A DNA stretch of 64,000 nucleotides from Christensenellaceae bacterium (GCA_020025205.1 JAHHSO010000001.1:62001-126000); one strand, 5' to 3'; counted from the stretch's first letter, positions 15,020-24,894 are shown. Numbers and translations are program-made. Notes: generated by a model not told the origin, from the letters alone.

Positions 15020-17143
15020 ATGGATTTGAGCAGTCGTAAACCTGCGTATAAACTGGTGATCGTGGAGTCGCCTGCCAAGGCGCGCACGATCTCCAAGTTT
15101 CTGGGCAGAACATATAAAGTAGAGGCTTCCAACGGCCATGTGAGGGATTTGCCCAAATCCCAGCTGGGTGTAGATGTTGAGCATGGATTTGAGCCGAAGT
15201 ATATCACCATCAGAGGGCGCGGCGAGGTTTTGGAGCGCATCCGTAAGGAAGCCAAGGGAGCCAAATCCATCATTCTGGCAACTGACCCGGATCGTGAGGG
15301 TGAAGCAATTTCCTGGCACCTGGCCACAATCCTGGGGATTGATCCGGAAAGCGCCTGTCGCGTTGAATTCAACGAAATCACGGAGAAAACCGTCAAAAGT
15401 GCCATTAAAAAGCCGCGCACAATCAACATGGAGCTGGTTGCCGCGCAGCAGGCGCGCCGCATTCTGGACAGACTGGTTGGCTACAAGATCAGTCCGCTTC
15501 TGTGGGTGAAGATTAAGAAGGGGCTGTCTGCGGGCCGTGTTCAGTCTGTTGCCACGCGCATGGTGGTGGACAGGGAGCAGGAGATTGAGCAGTTTGAGCC
15601 GGAAGAGTACTGGCATGTCGATTCCAAGCTCTCTACCAGCGGAAAAACGCTTTCTGCGCGCTTTGTTGCGCTCAACGGAGAGAAAGTTGCGCTGTCTGAC
15701 GGCGAACAGGCGGGTGAGATTAAGCGGCTGATTGAGCAGGGCGGATTTACGGTCTCCGCCATCAAGCGCGGCGAACGCCACAAACACCCTGCTCCGCCGT
15801 TTACCACGTCCAACATGCAGCAGGAGGCCAGCCGCAAGCTGGGCTTCACAACAGCAAAGACCATGCAGATCGCCCAGCAGCTCTATGAAGGCGTGGACAT
15901 TGAGGGCCGCGGTACGCTGGGCCTGATTTCCTACATCCGTACAGACAGCGTCCGCCTGAGCGAGGAGGCTGTGGCCGAAGCACGCGAGGCCATCGCAAAT
16001 CGCTACGGCAGTGAGTATGTTCCGGAAAAGCCCAACAGCTACAAGGGACGCAAAAATGCACAGGATGCGCATGAAGCTATCCGCCCCACGAATCTCGATT
16101 TGCGCCCGGAAGAGATCAAGACATCTTTGACGAACGATCAGTTCAAGCTTTATCGGCTGGTTTATCTGCGGTTTGTTGCCTGCCAGATGGCAGATGCTGT
16201 GTACGAAACGCAGCAGATTGAGATGAAGTCTGAGGCGGGCGTTACCCTGCGTTCCAGCGCTGAGCGCGTTAAATTTGCGGGCTTTACTGCGGTCTATGAA
16301 GAGAGCCTGGACGATCAGGGTACGCTGGATAACCTTGCTTCCGCGATGGCGGATGTAAACGAGGGAGACAAAGTTGACGTTCTTGAAGCCGAAGCGACGC
16401 AGCACTTTACGCAGCCGCCGGCCCGATATACAGAAGCTTCGCTCGTTCGTGCGCTGGAAGAAAAAGGAATCGGCCGTCCGTCTACTTATGCGCCGACGAT
16501 CTCGACAATTCTGGCACGCGGCTATGTCATGCGCGAAAAGAAGCAGCTGTTCCCGACTGAGCTTGGGGTGATGATCACAGACATGATGAAGGAATATTTT
16601 TCCGACATCGTGGATATCGCGTTTACAGCCGGTATGGAGAATCAGCTGGACCGAGTGGAAGAGGGCGAACTGGACTGGCACGAGGTCATCGAAGGATTTT
16701 ATGGCCCGTTTGAAAAGACGCTGGAAAATGCCGAGTCCAAGATTGAAAAGGTCGATATCAAGGACGAAGTGTCCGATGTTGTATGCGACAAGTGCGGCGC
16801 GATGATGGTCTACAAGATTGGCCGCTTTGGCCGTTTTCTGGCCTGTCCCAATTTCCCGGAATGCCGCAATACAAAGGCGATTCAGGTGGAAATTGAAGCG
16901 CCCTGTCCCAAGTGCGGCGCAAAGCTGCTGCAAAAGACATCCCGCAAGGGCCGCAAGTTCTATGGCTGCGAGCGCTATCCCGACTGCGACTTTGTGTCCT
17001 GGGAGATGCCGGTTAAAGAAAAGTGTCCCAAGTGCGGCAGCTACATGACGCTTTCCCGCACGAAGAAGGGCGATTTTTATGTCTGCGCGAATGAGACATG
17101 CCGCACGCGCGTGCCCGCCGCTCAGCAGGAGGAAGAAGAGTAA
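15020..17143 (+). CDS. topA: DNA topoisomerase I
   Basis: A type IA topoisomerase of about 707 residues that relaxes negative supercoils. The TOPRIM domain comes first (KLVIVESPAKARTISKFLG, ATDPDREGEAISWHL). The active-site Tyr is about residue 305 in GLISYIRTDSVRLS. Three C-terminal zinc ribbons of the CxKCG...C...C type (from about 595) finish the protein. Start choice is open: AGGAGG ends only two bases before ATG 15020 and eight bases before TTG 15026, so the TTG may be the true start. GTG 14990 is less likely. Confidence 0.96.
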   Translation: MDLSSRKPAYKLVIVESPAKARTISKFLGRTYKVEASNGHVRDLPKSQLGVDVEHGFEPKYITIRGRGEVLERIRKEAKGAKSIILATDPDREGEAISWHLATILGIDPESACRVEFNEITEKTVKSAIKKPRTINMELVAAQQARRILDRLVGYKISPLLWVKIKKGLSAGRVQSVATRMVVDREQEIEQFEPEEYWHVDSKLSTSGKTLSARFVALNGEKVALSDGEQAGEIKRLIEQGGFTVSAIKRGERHKHPAPPFTTSNMQQEASRKLGFTTAKTMQIAQQLYEGVDIEGRGTLGLISYIRTDSVRLSEEAVAEAREAIANRYGSEYVPEKPNSYKGRKNAQDAHEAIRPTNLDLRPEEIKTSLTNDQFKLYRLVYLRFVACQMADAVYETQQIEMKSEAGVTLRSSAERVKFAGFTAVYEESLDDQGTLDNLASAMADVNEGDKVDVLEAEATQHFTQPPARYTEASLVRALEEKGIGRPSTYAPTISTILARGYVMREKKQLFPTELGVMITDMMKEYFSDIVDIAFTAGMENQLDRVEEGELDWHEVIEGFYGPFEKTLENAESKIEKVDIKDEVSDVVCDKCGAMMVYKIGRFGRFLACPNFPECRNTKAIQVEIEAPCPKCGAKLLQKTSRKGRKFYGCERYPDCDFVSWEMPVKEKCPKCGSYMTLSRTKKGDFYVCANETCRTRVPAAQQEEEE

Positions 17144-17171
17144 TTTCCCGCGACAAGCGAAAGGATAAACG

Positions 17172-18485
17172 ATGGAAAAAGCAACCGTGATCGGGGCCGG
17201 CCTGGCCGGCTGTGAGGCGGCGTGGCAGCTGGCCCGCCGCGGTGTTTCTGTGACGCTCTGTGAGATGAAGCCGGAGGCTTATTCGCCTGCACATCACAGC
17301 GCGGGTTTTGCCGAACTGGTCTGTTCCAACTCGCTCAGAAGCAACCAGCTGACCAATGCTGTCGGCCTGCTCAAAGAGGAGCTGCGCCAATTGGACAGCC
17401 TCATCATGAAAGCGGCTGATCAGACGAGCGTTCCGGCGGGCGGCGCACTGGCTGTGGATCGCGACCTGTTTTCCCAGACGGTGACGCGCATGATTGAGGA
17501 GAATCCGCTCATCACCGTTGTGCATGGCGAAGTCACCCAGCTGCCGGAAAAGAACGTCGTCATTGCGACTGGCCCCTTGACCAGCGATGCGCTGGCAGAA
17601 AAAATTGCCGCACTCCCCGGCCTTGAGACACTCAATTTTTATGATGCGGCGGCACCGATTGTTTCGGGTGAGTCGCTTGATATGGAGAAGGTATTCCGGC
17701 AGGGACGCTATGGCCGCGGGGATGATTACCTCAACTGCCCGATGAACAAAGAGGAGTATGAGGCGTTCTATCATGCGCTTCTTGAAGCGGAGAAAGCGCC
17801 TGTTCATGGCTTTGATGGCGAGAAGGTCTTTGAAGGCTGCATGCCCATTGAGGTGATGGCCGCGCGCGGCGAAATGGTGATGGCGTTTGGGCCAATGAAA
17901 CCGGTGGGTCTTGTCGATCCGCGCACGGGGCGAGAGCCGTATGCCGCAGTGCAGCTGCGTGCCGAGAACAAGGCGGGGACGATGTACAACCTCGTCGGCT
18001 TCCAGACCCGGCTCAAATGGGGCGAGCAGAAGCGCGTTTTTTCGATGATCCCCGGCCTTGAAAATGCGGAATTTCTGCGGTATGGCGTGATGCACAGGAA
18101 TACATTCCTGCATTCTCCGGGCTTTTTGGATGACTGTTATCAGATGATCGCACGTCCAACGGTCTACTTTGCCGGACAGATGACCGGCGTGGAGGGGTAT
18201 GTGGAAAGCGCATCGTCCGGCTTTGTGGCGGGGCTTTCGCTGGCGCGTCAGATTAAGGGACTTGCGCCTGTGGACTTTACAGATCTGACGGCTATCGGCG
18301 CATTGTCCAAGCATGTGGCCTATGCCCAGAACGATTTCCAGCCGATGAATGCCAACTTTGGCCTCATCGCGCCGTTCCCGCGCCGCATCCGCAACAAGCA
18401 GGAACGCTACGGTGAAATTGCCGCGCGCGCCCTCAATGTCATTGAAGCCATCAGGAGCAATCCGCTCTGCGAAGATTTTGAATAA
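17172..18485 (+). CDS. trmFO: Methylene-THF:tRNA m5U54 methyltransferase TrmFO
   Basis: A 437-residue FAD enzyme that makes ribothymidine at position 54 in tRNA using methylene-tetrahydrofolate. The FAD-binding N-terminus [20 protein letters not shown] is exact. Other family stretches are [34 protein letters not shown] and [18 protein letters not shown] near the second FAD site. It starts 28 bp after topA and is probably transcribed with it. The xerC gene that usually sits between trmFO and hslV is missing. Confidence 0.97.
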   Translation: MEKATVIGAGLAGCEAAWQLARRGVSVTLCEMKPEAYSPAHHSAGFAELVCSNSLRSNQLTNAVGLLKEELRQLDSLIMKAADQTSVPAGGALAVDRDLFSQTVTRMIEENPLITVVHGEVTQLPEKNVVIATGPLTSDALAEKIAALPGLETLNFYDAAAPIVSGESLDMEKVFRQGRYGRGDDYLNCPMNKEEYEAFYHALLEAEKAPVHGFDGEKVFEGCMPIEVMAARGEMVMAFGPMKPVGLVDPRTGREPYAAVQLRAENKAGTMYNLVGFQTRLKWGEQKRVFSMIPGLENAEFLRYGVMHRNTFLHSPGFLDDCYQMIARPTVYFAGQMTGVEGYVESASSGFVAGLSLARQIKGLAPVDFTDLTAIGALSKHVAYAQNDFQPMNANFGLIAPFPRRIRNKQERYGEIAARALNVIEAIRSNPLCEDFE

Positions 18486-18508
18486 ACAGCAGGAAGCTGC
18501 TGACCCGA

Positions 18509-18550
18509 ATCGCCCGTCCCTTGTCTCTGGGACGGGCGATGTGTTATAAT
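18509..18550 (+). promoter_or_regulatory. hslVU promoter with an overlapping inverted repeat
   Basis: TTGTCT (18521-18526), an 18-bp spacer and TATAAT (18545-18550). A perfect 12-bp inverted repeat (18509-18520 with 18529-18540) has the -35 hexamer as its loop. It lacks a T run, so it is a poor terminator for trmFO and could instead be an operator. Confidence 0.65.
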
Positions 18551-18588
18551 AGCACCACATTCGAGTTTTATTGATGGGAGGAAATAAT

Positions 18589-19122
18589 ATGGCACTCAAG
18601 GGTACGACCATCTGTGCCGTTCTCAAGGACGGAAAAATTGCCGTTGCAGGGGACGGACAGGTGACGATGGGAGAATCCACCATCTTCAAATCTACGGCGC
18701 ATAAGGTGCGCCGCATATATGGCGGAAAGGTTGTTACAGGTTTTGCCGGAACGGTTTCTGATGCATTTGCACTGTGCGACCGCTTCGAGGCCAAGCTGGA
18801 GCAGTTCTCCGGCAATCTGGAGCGTGCGGCTGTTGAACTGGCGCAGGAATGGCGCGCAGACAAGGCCATGCGTCAATTGGAAGCCATGCTGATTGTGGCC
18901 TGCGGACAGACGCTGATGATCGTTTCGGGCACGGGAGAGGTCATCGTGCCGGACGACGGCATTGCGGCAGTTGGCTCTGGCGGCAATTATGCGATGGCTG
19001 CGGCGCGTGCGCTCAAAGCAAACACGAATCTTTCCGCGCATGAAATCGCGGAAAAGTCGCTGCATATTGCGGCAGACATCTGCATTTTCACCAACCACAA
19101 TGTCATTGTGGAAGACGCCTGA
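18589..19122 (+). CDS. hslV: HslV (ClpQ) protease subunit
   Basis: A 177-residue proteasome-like peptidase forming double hexamers with the HslU ATPase. The N-terminal catalytic Thr follows a short leader, as in [20 protein letters not shown]; the TT pair is the family signature. [14 protein letters not shown] is also conserved. Bacillota ClpQ may start with Ser in Bacillus, so Thr here is the general bacterial form. GGGAGG lies 7 bases before ATG 18589. Confidence 0.96.
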   Translation: MALKGTTICAVLKDGKIAVAGDGQVTMGESTIFKSTAHKVRRIYGGKVVTGFAGTVSDAFALCDRFEAKLEQFSGNLERAAVELAQEWRADKAMRQLEAMLIVACGQTLMIVSGTGEVIVPDDGIAAVGSGGNYAMAAARALKANTNLSAHEIAEKSLHIAADICIFTNHNVIVEDA

Positions 19123-19138
19123 CGGGAGGGATTGTGCG

Positions 19139-20497
19139 ATGGAATTGACACCTAAGCAGATTGTGCAGGAGCTTGACAGGTACATCATCGGTCAGGATGA
19201 AGCAAAGCGTGCTGTGGCGATTGCGCTTCGAAACCGCTATCGCCGTGCGCAGCTGCCAGAGAACATCCGGGATGAAATCATCCCCAAAAATATTCTGATG
19301 ATCGGCCCGACAGGCGTTGGCAAAACCGAAATTGCCCGCCGTCTGGCCAAGCTGGTGGACGCGCCGTTTGTCAAGGTGGAAGCGACCAAGTTCACCGAGG
19401 TCGGCTATGTTGGCAGGGATGTGGAGAGCATCATCCGCGATCTCGTTGAGGCGAGCGTCCGCCTGTCCAAGGAGAAGGCCAGCCAGAAGGTCAAGGCCCG
19501 CGCAACCGTGCTGGCAGAAGAACAGATCATCGACCTCATTCTTCATCCCAACCGCAAGCCGGTCAATCCGATTGATGTGATTCTGGGCAACAAGCCCAAG
19601 CAGCCGGAGCTGCCTGAGGAAGAGCGCCAGAGGATTGCCCGCCGTTCGGATGAGCTGCGCGAGCAGCTGATGCGCGGAGAACTGGAAGATGTGGAGATTG
19701 AGGTGGAGGTCGAAGATGCGCCCAAGGACGTTGAAATCAACGGCGCGAGCGTGAACATCGGCTCCATGATGGGGGACATGCTGCCCAAAAAGACCAAGAT
19801 GCGCCGCATGAAGGTTTCCGACGCGCGCCGCATTCTGGTTGCAGAAGAGGAAAGCAAGCTGATCGACATGGACGCTGTGACCGAAGAAGCAATTCGGCGC
19901 GCCGAACAGGACGGCATCGTCTTCATTGACGAGATCGACAAGGTTGCAGGCCGCGCCGCTAACAACGGCCCGGACGTGAGCCGTGAAGGCGTGCAGCGCG
20001 ACATCCTGCCCATCGTCGAGGGCAGCACGGTCAACACCAAGTACGGCGTGGTCAAGACGGACTACATGCTCTTCATTGCGGCGGGCGCGTTCCATGTGAA
20101 CAAGGTGACCGACCTGATCCCTGAACTTCAGGGCCGCTTCCCGGTGCATGTCAACCTCAAGCCGCTGACAAAAGAAGACTTTGAGGCGATTTTGTCCAAG
20201 ACGGACAACGCGCTTACCAGACAGTACGAGGCGCTTTTGTCCGTGGATCATGTACACCTGCACTTTGAAGATTCCGCGCTTTCGGCTCTGGCAGAAGCGG
20301 CGCAGGAGGAAAACGAGACCCGCGAGGACATCGGTGCGCGCAGGCTGCACACGCTGTTTGAAAAGATGCTGGAAGATATCTCGTTCAATGCAGGCGGGGA
20401 TATGCCGGATGTCGATGTGACGATTAACGGGGATTATGTCCGCGAACATCTGGGCAAGGATCCAAAAAAGGTAGACATGAAGCGCTATATTCTGTAA
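19139..20497 (+). CDS. hslU: HslU (ClpY) unfoldase ATPase
   Basis: A 452-residue AAA+ unfoldase partner of HslV. It begins MELTPKQIVQELDRYIIGQ, with Walker A GPTGVGKTEIARRLAKL, the inserted I domain (about 110-245, acidic) and Walker [13 protein letters not shown]. The C-terminus ends in RYIL, the tail that inserts into HslV. GGGAGGG precedes the ATG, 16 bp after hslV. No codY follows; a terminator and an acyltransferase do. Confidence 0.97.
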   Translation: MELTPKQIVQELDRYIIGQDEAKRAVAIALRNRYRRAQLPENIRDEIIPKNILMIGPTGVGKTEIARRLAKLVDAPFVKVEATKFTEVGYVGRDVESIIRDLVEASVRLSKEKASQKVKARATVLAEEQIIDLILHPNRKPVNPIDVILGNKPKQPELPEEERQRIARRSDELREQLMRGELEDVEIEVEVEDAPKDVEINGASVNIGSMMGDMLPKKTKMRRMKVSDARRILVAEEESKLIDMDAVTEEAIRRAEQDGIVFIDEIDKVAGRAANNGPDVSREGVQRDILPIVEGSTVNTKYGVVKTDYMLFIAAGAFHVNKVTDLIPELQGRFPVHVNLKPLTKEDFEAILSKTDNALTRQYEALLSVDHVHLHFEDSALSALAEAAQEENETREDIGARRLHTLFEKMLEDISFNAGGDMPDVDVTINGDYVREHLGKDPKKVDMKRYIL

Positions 20498-20518
20498 AAT
20501 AAAAGAATAGAAATCACG

Positions 20519-20545
20519 GGCCGCTGGTTTCCAGCGGCCTGTTTT
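20519..20545 (+). terminator. Terminator of hslVU
   Basis: A perfect 9-bp GC-rich stem (20519-20527 with 20531-20539), a TTT loop and TGTTTT. Confidence 0.85.
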
Positions 20546-20575
20546 GATGAAAAAGCCAGTAAAGGAGCGGAAGGG

Positions 20576-21655
20576 ATGGAGCAGAAAAAACGGTATGCCT
20601 ATCTGGACAGTCTGAAAACGGCGGCGATTTTCTGTGTCTGCCTGTACCATTTCCCGTGGACGGCGCCGCAGAACTACAGCGATCCGCTGACCGTTTCGCT
20701 GATGGCTGGGCGATTTCTTCGGGGCATCAACAGCATCTGTGTTCCGCTTTTTCTCATGGTAAATGGTGCGCTTTTGCTCAATGCGCGTTTTGATGCCAGG
20801 AAGCATGCGGGCAGAACGCTCAGGCTGGCGGCGGGGGTGTACATCTGGTATCTGCTGACGCAGTTTATCGTCCATGGCGTGCAGAGCGGAGCCGGGTATC
20901 TGACGGAACATGCACGGGGCATTTTTTACAGCGCATTGTACCTGTATGAATATGACGGCGTGACGCTTAGTCATCTTTGGTTTGTGCAGATGCTGGCGGC
21001 ATTGTATCTGCTTGTGCCCTTGATTCGCGCAGTGATGGACAGCGAAAACAGGGAAATTCAAAAAGGCGCGGTTTTCTGCGCACTGGTGCTGTTTTTCTTT
21101 ACGTTTGTTGTGCATGATTTTGAACAGGTTCAGTCCATTCTTCCGGGGCTGCAGCATCTGGATCTGTCCGGTATCGGTCTTTTTCAGCCCATGCAGGGGC
21201 GATATGGCGCTATGCTGCTTTACTTTGTTCTGGGCGGCCTTCTGCATAGAAACAGGGACAAGATTGTCCAGATCCGCTGGATGGTTCTGGCGGCGGTTTT
21301 TGTGTGCGGCGCAGCCGGTCTGTTTGTGGAATGGCTGGCAGTGACCAAGCGGACGGAAATGATTTACGACATCGTTTACAATGGCTACAACTGCGTGCCG
21401 ACACTGATGATGGCCGCGGCTGTGTTCATCAGTGCTGCCAAGTTGAACCGGGAAACACGCCTTACACGGCTTGTGGGAAGAAACACGCTGGCCATTTATT
21501 ACCTGCACTGGATTCTGGGGCTGACGGTGCTGCCCGCATTTTCGCTGCCCGGCAGTATCCTTTTGAACATCATCAAGGCGGCTGCGCTGGTGATTGTCTG
21601 CACACTGGCCGGAGAGGGGCTGCGCCGCGTTCCTGTTTTGCGTTTTCTGATCTAG
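20576..21655 (+). CDS. Acyltransferase-3-family integral membrane protein
   Basis: A 359-residue protein with about ten membrane helices. The opening YLDSLKTAAIFCVCLYHF matches the Acyl_transf_3 start, with His in the first helix (the proposed catalytic residue). SHLWFVQMLAALYLLVPLI and NTLAIYYLHWILG are also typical. Such proteins O-acylate cell-surface or secreted sugars, or related substrates; which one is not clear. It may be expressed alone between the hslU terminator and the valS T-box. Confidence 0.85.
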   Translation: MEQKKRYAYLDSLKTAAIFCVCLYHFPWTAPQNYSDPLTVSLMAGRFLRGINSICVPLFLMVNGALLLNARFDARKHAGRTLRLAAGVYIWYLLTQFIVHGVQSGAGYLTEHARGIFYSALYLYEYDGVTLSHLWFVQMLAALYLLVPLIRAVMDSENREIQKGAVFCALVLFFFTFVVHDFEQVQSILPGLQHLDLSGIGLFQPMQGRYGAMLLYFVLGGLLHRNRDKIVQIRWMVLAAVFVCGAAGLFVEWLAVTKRTEMIYDIVYNGYNCVPTLMMAAAVFISAAKLNRETRLTRLVGRNTLAIYYLHWILGLTVLPAFSLPGSILLNIIKAAALVIVCTLAGEGLRRVPVLRFLI

Positions 21656-21662
21656 CAGAGAA

Positions 21663-21691
21663 TTGACAACGGGCAAAAACCGCGATATAAT
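21663..21691 (+). promoter_or_regulatory. Consensus promoter of the T-box/valS unit
   Basis: Exact TTGACA (21663-21668), a 17-bp spacer and exact TATAAT (21686-21691), about 10 bp before the T-box RNA. Confidence 0.92.
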
Positions 21692-21697
21692 AAAAAC

Positions 21698-21941
21698 GAT
21701 ATATCCCCGTTGAAAAAGAGGAGTATGCGCGCATCGCCGCCAGAGAGGGCTGCCCACAGGCTGAAAGGCTGCCCGGGAAGGAACGCGCAGAATGTCGCTT
21801 TGGAGGGCGCAGGTGAACGGTCTTTCAGCCTGCGCGGGCGCGCCCGATACAGCGCTTTGAGGCGTCCGCCAGTGCGGACGTAAATGAAGGTGGTACCACG
21901 CAAGCGCTCTTGCGTCCTTTGGGACGGAGCGCTTGTTTTTT
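21698..21941 (+). ncRNA. T-box leader with GUC (Val) specifier
   Basis: A tRNA-sensing leader. Stem I has the AGTA loop (21722-21725), the distal AGAGAG (21742-21747) and the specifier bulge with GTC at 21794-21796, a Val codon, followed by CTTTGGAG. The T-box core GAAGGTGGTACCACG (to 21900) carries TGGT, which pairs with the ACCA end of uncharged tRNA-Val. The terminator pairs 21901-21909 with 21927-21935 and ends in T6. Uncharged tRNA-Val should stabilise the antiterminator and switch on the downstream genes. Confidence 0.93.
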
Positions 21942-21992
21942 ATTGATGGCCTATTAAAAGCCTGCTTTTGATGGCGCAGGAAAGGAAAGAGC

Positions 21993-22160
21993 ATGAATTT
22001 TTCGCCGCAGATGATCCCGGGGCTGTGTGCGCTGATGGTGGGCGCTGTGCTGACGTTCTTTGCAGACAAGCTCTGTCATCAGGAAAAAAATGTGCCGCAG
22101 ATGAAAATAATCGGTGTTGTGCTGGCGTTTGTCGGCGCGATACTGGTGTTCCTGACATAA
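21993..22160 (+). CDS. Small two-helix membrane protein between the T-box and valS
   Basis: A 55-residue protein that I do not recognise. Two hydrophobic segments (about 8-24 and 38-55) flank a short polar loop DKLCHQEKNVPQMK, so a hairpin in the membrane is likely. AAAGGAAAG precedes ATG 21993; the stop at 22158-22160 is 22 bp before valS. It sits after the T-box terminator, so it should respond to valine starvation together with valS. No function is proposed. Confidence 0.7.
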   Translation: MNFSPQMIPGLCALMVGAVLTFFADKLCHQEKNVPQMKIIGVVLAFVGAILVFLT

Positions 22161-22182
22161 GTGTCAGAGAAAGGACATGAAC

Positions 22183-24894
22183 ATGGAAGCAAACAAAGAG
22201 ATGGACAAGGTCTACAACCCGCAAGCCATCGAATCTGAGCTCTACAAGGAATGGGAAGAGTCCGGAGCGTTCAAGGCGCATCGCGTCAAGGGAAAAAAGC
22301 CCTTCACGATTGTCATGCCCCCGCCTAACATCACCGGTCAGCTTCACATGGGCCACGCCATGGATGGCGTTATGCAGGACAGCCTCATCCGCTATCATCG
22401 CATGAAGGGTGATCCGACACTCTGGCTGCCGGGCACCGACCATGCATCGATTGCGACTGAGGTGAAGATTGTCGAGGCCATGCGCAAGGAAGGCCTGACC
22501 AAGCAGGACGTGGGCCGCGAGGAGTTCCTCCGCCGCGCATGGGACTGGAAGAAGGAATTCGGCGGCCGCATCGTCAAGCAGACCCGCCGCATGGGCAACA
22601 GCTGCGACTGGAGCCGCGAGCGCTTTACGATGGACGAGGGCTGCTCCAAGGCGGTCACCGAGGTCTTTAACCGCCTGTACGAAAAGGGGCTCATCTACCG
22701 CGGCAACCGCATGGTCAACTGGTGTCCGCACTGCAATACCTCCATTTCTGATGCTGAGGTGGAATATGAGGATCAGGACAGCAATTTCTGGCATCTTCTG
22801 TACACCGTCAAGGAGACGGGCGAGCAGCTGGAGCTGGCAACGACCCGTCCGGAGACGATGCTGGGCGATACGGCTGTGGCCATCAACGAGGCAGATGAAC
22901 GCTACAAGCATCTGCACGGCTGCCATGTGATTCTGCCGCTTGTGAACAAGGAAATCCCGATTGTCTGCGATGAGCATGCAGACATGACCAAGGGAACCGG
23001 CGTCGTGAAGATCACTCCGGCGCATGATCCGAACGACTTTGAGGTGGGTCAGCGCCACAATCTGCCGATTCTCCGCGTGCTGACTTATGATGGATACATG
23101 ACCGGCGCCAAGGAAAAGGCCGAGAACGATGCGCTTTTTGAGAGCGGAAAAGCAACTGTCAATGAACCGCGCGTTCTGGACTGCGGCAAGTATGCGGGCA
23201 TGACCACTAAGGAAGCCAGAAAGGCGATTGTTGCGGATCTGGAAGCCGGTGGATTCCTCAAGAAGATTGAGCCGCTTCGCCATGAGGTTGGCACATGCTA
23301 CCGCTGCCACACCACCATCGAGCCGATGGTTTCCAAGCAGTGGTTCGTAAAGATGGAAGAACTGGCCAAGCCGGCTGTTGAGTGCGTCAAGAACGGCGAA
23401 ACCCAGTTTGTGCCGGAACGTTTTGCCAAGAACTACATGACGTGGATGGAGAATATCCGCGACTGGTGCATTTCCCGCCAGCTCTGGTGGGGGCATCGCA
23501 TCCCTGCGTGGTACTGCGCCGACTGCGGCGAGGTCATCGTTTCCCGCCAGACGCCGACCGTCTGCCCCAAGTGCGGCTGCACACATCTTGACCAGGACGA
23601 GGACGTGCTGGATACCTGGTTCTCTTCTGCACTCTGGCCGTTCTCTACGCTGGGCTGGCCGGACAACACTGAGGATCTGGCGTATTTCTACCCGACCAGC
23701 GTCCTTGTGACCGGCTATGACATCATCTTCTTCTGGGTTGCCCGCATGATCTTCTCCGGCTGCGAGCAGATGGGCAAGACCCCGTTCCATACAGTTCTGA
23801 TTCACGGTCTGGTGCGCGATGCACAGGGCCGCAAGATGAGCAAGTCTCTGGGCAACGGCGTCGATCCGCTGGAGGTTATTGACCAGTACGGCGCGGACGC
23901 GCTGCGCTTCTCGCTGGTCATGGGCGTCAGCCCCGGAAACGACATGCGCTTCTCCACGGACAAAGTGGAGTCTGCGCGCAACTTTGCCAATAAGATCTGG
24001 AATGCCAGCCGCTTTGTGCTCATGAACATGGGCGACGCGGCGGAGACGCTGGAAGGCAAGACCTTCTCTGCGGCAGATAAGTGGATTCTCACTCGCCTGG
24101 ATGAGACGATTGCAGCGGTTACAGCGCACTTTGAAGAGTATGATCTGGGCCTTGCAGCACAGAAGATCTATGATTTTGCGTGGAGCGAGTTCTGCGACTG
24201 GTACATTGAGCTGGCCAAGGTCAGCCTGAATGGCGAAGGCCGTGCGGCAACGCTGGCGGTTCTGCGCCATGTGCTGCTGAGCCTCATCAAAATGCTCCAT
24301 CCGTTCATGCCGTTTATCACGGATGCCGTGTTCCGCCATGTGCCGGGCACGGAAGGCACGATCATGCTGTCCGACTGGCCGGTGCAGGATGCTGCGCTCG
24401 TCTTCCCGGAGGAAGCACGCGAGATGGAAGGCGTCATGGATGTCATTCGCGCGGTTCGCAACCTGCGTGCAGAGATGAACGTGTCCGTTGGACGCCGCGC
24501 ACACCTGATCCTTCGCCCGAAGGCTGGATGGGAAGCTGCTCTTAGCAGCGCGGGCGAGTATTTTAAACGCCTTGCATGGGCCAGCGATGTGCAGATTCTG
24601 GCGGCAGATGAGGAAACTCAGGGCAAGACGGTTTCTGCTGTCAGCGAAGCGGCCGAGCTGTTCATTCCGCTGGGCGATCTGGTAGATGTCGAAAAGGAAA
24701 TGGCACGCCTGACGAAGGAACGCGACAGCGTGCAGCGTGACATTGAGCGCGCAGAAGCGAAGCTGAATAACCCGGGCTTCCTGAATAAGGCTCCGGCACA
24801 GCTGGTCGAGCAGGAGCGCGGCAAGCTGGATGTTTCCCGCGATAAGCTCAATAAGCTGAACGCACGCATCGACGATCTCAAGGCGATGGCATAA
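22183..24894 (+). CDS. valS: Valyl-tRNA synthetase
   Basis: A class I synthetase of 903 residues that charges tRNA-Val. The HIGH motif appears as PPPNITGQLHMGHAMD (HMGH at 55-58) and KMSKS is intact near residue 551. The editing domain with TTRPETMLGDTAVAI and a Zn-binding insert (CADCGEV...CPKCGC) are present, and the protein ends with the ValS coiled-coil arm. ATG 22183 is preferred over 22177 because AGAAAGGA is then spaced by 7 bases. Expression is controlled by the T-box. Confidence 0.97.
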   Translation: MEANKEMDKVYNPQAIESELYKEWEESGAFKAHRVKGKKPFTIVMPPPNITGQLHMGHAMDGVMQDSLIRYHRMKGDPTLWLPGTDHASIATEVKIVEAMRKEGLTKQDVGREEFLRRAWDWKKEFGGRIVKQTRRMGNSCDWSRERFTMDEGCSKAVTEVFNRLYEKGLIYRGNRMVNWCPHCNTSISDAEVEYEDQDSNFWHLLYTVKETGEQLELATTRPETMLGDTAVAINEADERYKHLHGCHVILPLVNKEIPIVCDEHADMTKGTGVVKITPAHDPNDFEVGQRHNLPILRVLTYDGYMTGAKEKAENDALFESGKATVNEPRVLDCGKYAGMTTKEARKAIVADLEAGGFLKKIEPLRHEVGTCYRCHTTIEPMVSKQWFVKMEELAKPAVECVKNGETQFVPERFAKNYMTWMENIRDWCISRQLWWGHRIPAWYCADCGEVIVSRQTPTVCPKCGCTHLDQDEDVLDTWFSSALWPFSTLGWPDNTEDLAYFYPTSVLVTGYDIIFFWVARMIFSGCEQMGKTPFHTVLIHGLVRDAQGRKMSKSLGNGVDPLEVIDQYGADALRFSLVMGVSPGNDMRFSTDKVESARNFANKIWNASRFVLMNMGDAAETLEGKTFSAADKWILTRLDETIAAVTAHFEEYDLGLAAQKIYDFAWSEFCDWYIELAKVSLNGEGRAATLAVLRHVLLSLIKMLHPFMPFITDAVFRHVPGTEGTIMLSDWPVQDAALVFPEEAREMEGVMDVIRAVRNLRAEMNVSVGRRAHLILRPKAGWEAALSSAGEYFKRLAWASDVQILAADEETQGKTVSAVSEAAELFIPLGDLVDVEKEMARLTKERDSVQRDIERAEAKLNNPGFLNKAPAQLVEQERGKLDVSRDKLNKLNARIDDLKAMA

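Noticed and set aside
14936..16933. A 665-codon minus-strand frame opposite topA
   Set aside because: No recognisable domain or start site, and topA is certain on the plus strand.
19103..22069. A 988-codon open frame on the minus strand opposite hslU and the acyltransferase
   Set aside because: It is antisense to two clear genes, low in plausible domains and rich in H, R and Q; an artefact of codon bias.
21940..24504. An 854-codon frame open on the minus strand opposite valS
   Set aside because: It mirrors valS codon use, has no family motifs or ribosome site, and runs through the T-box and small gene. Such long shadows are common opposite genes with GC-biased third positions.
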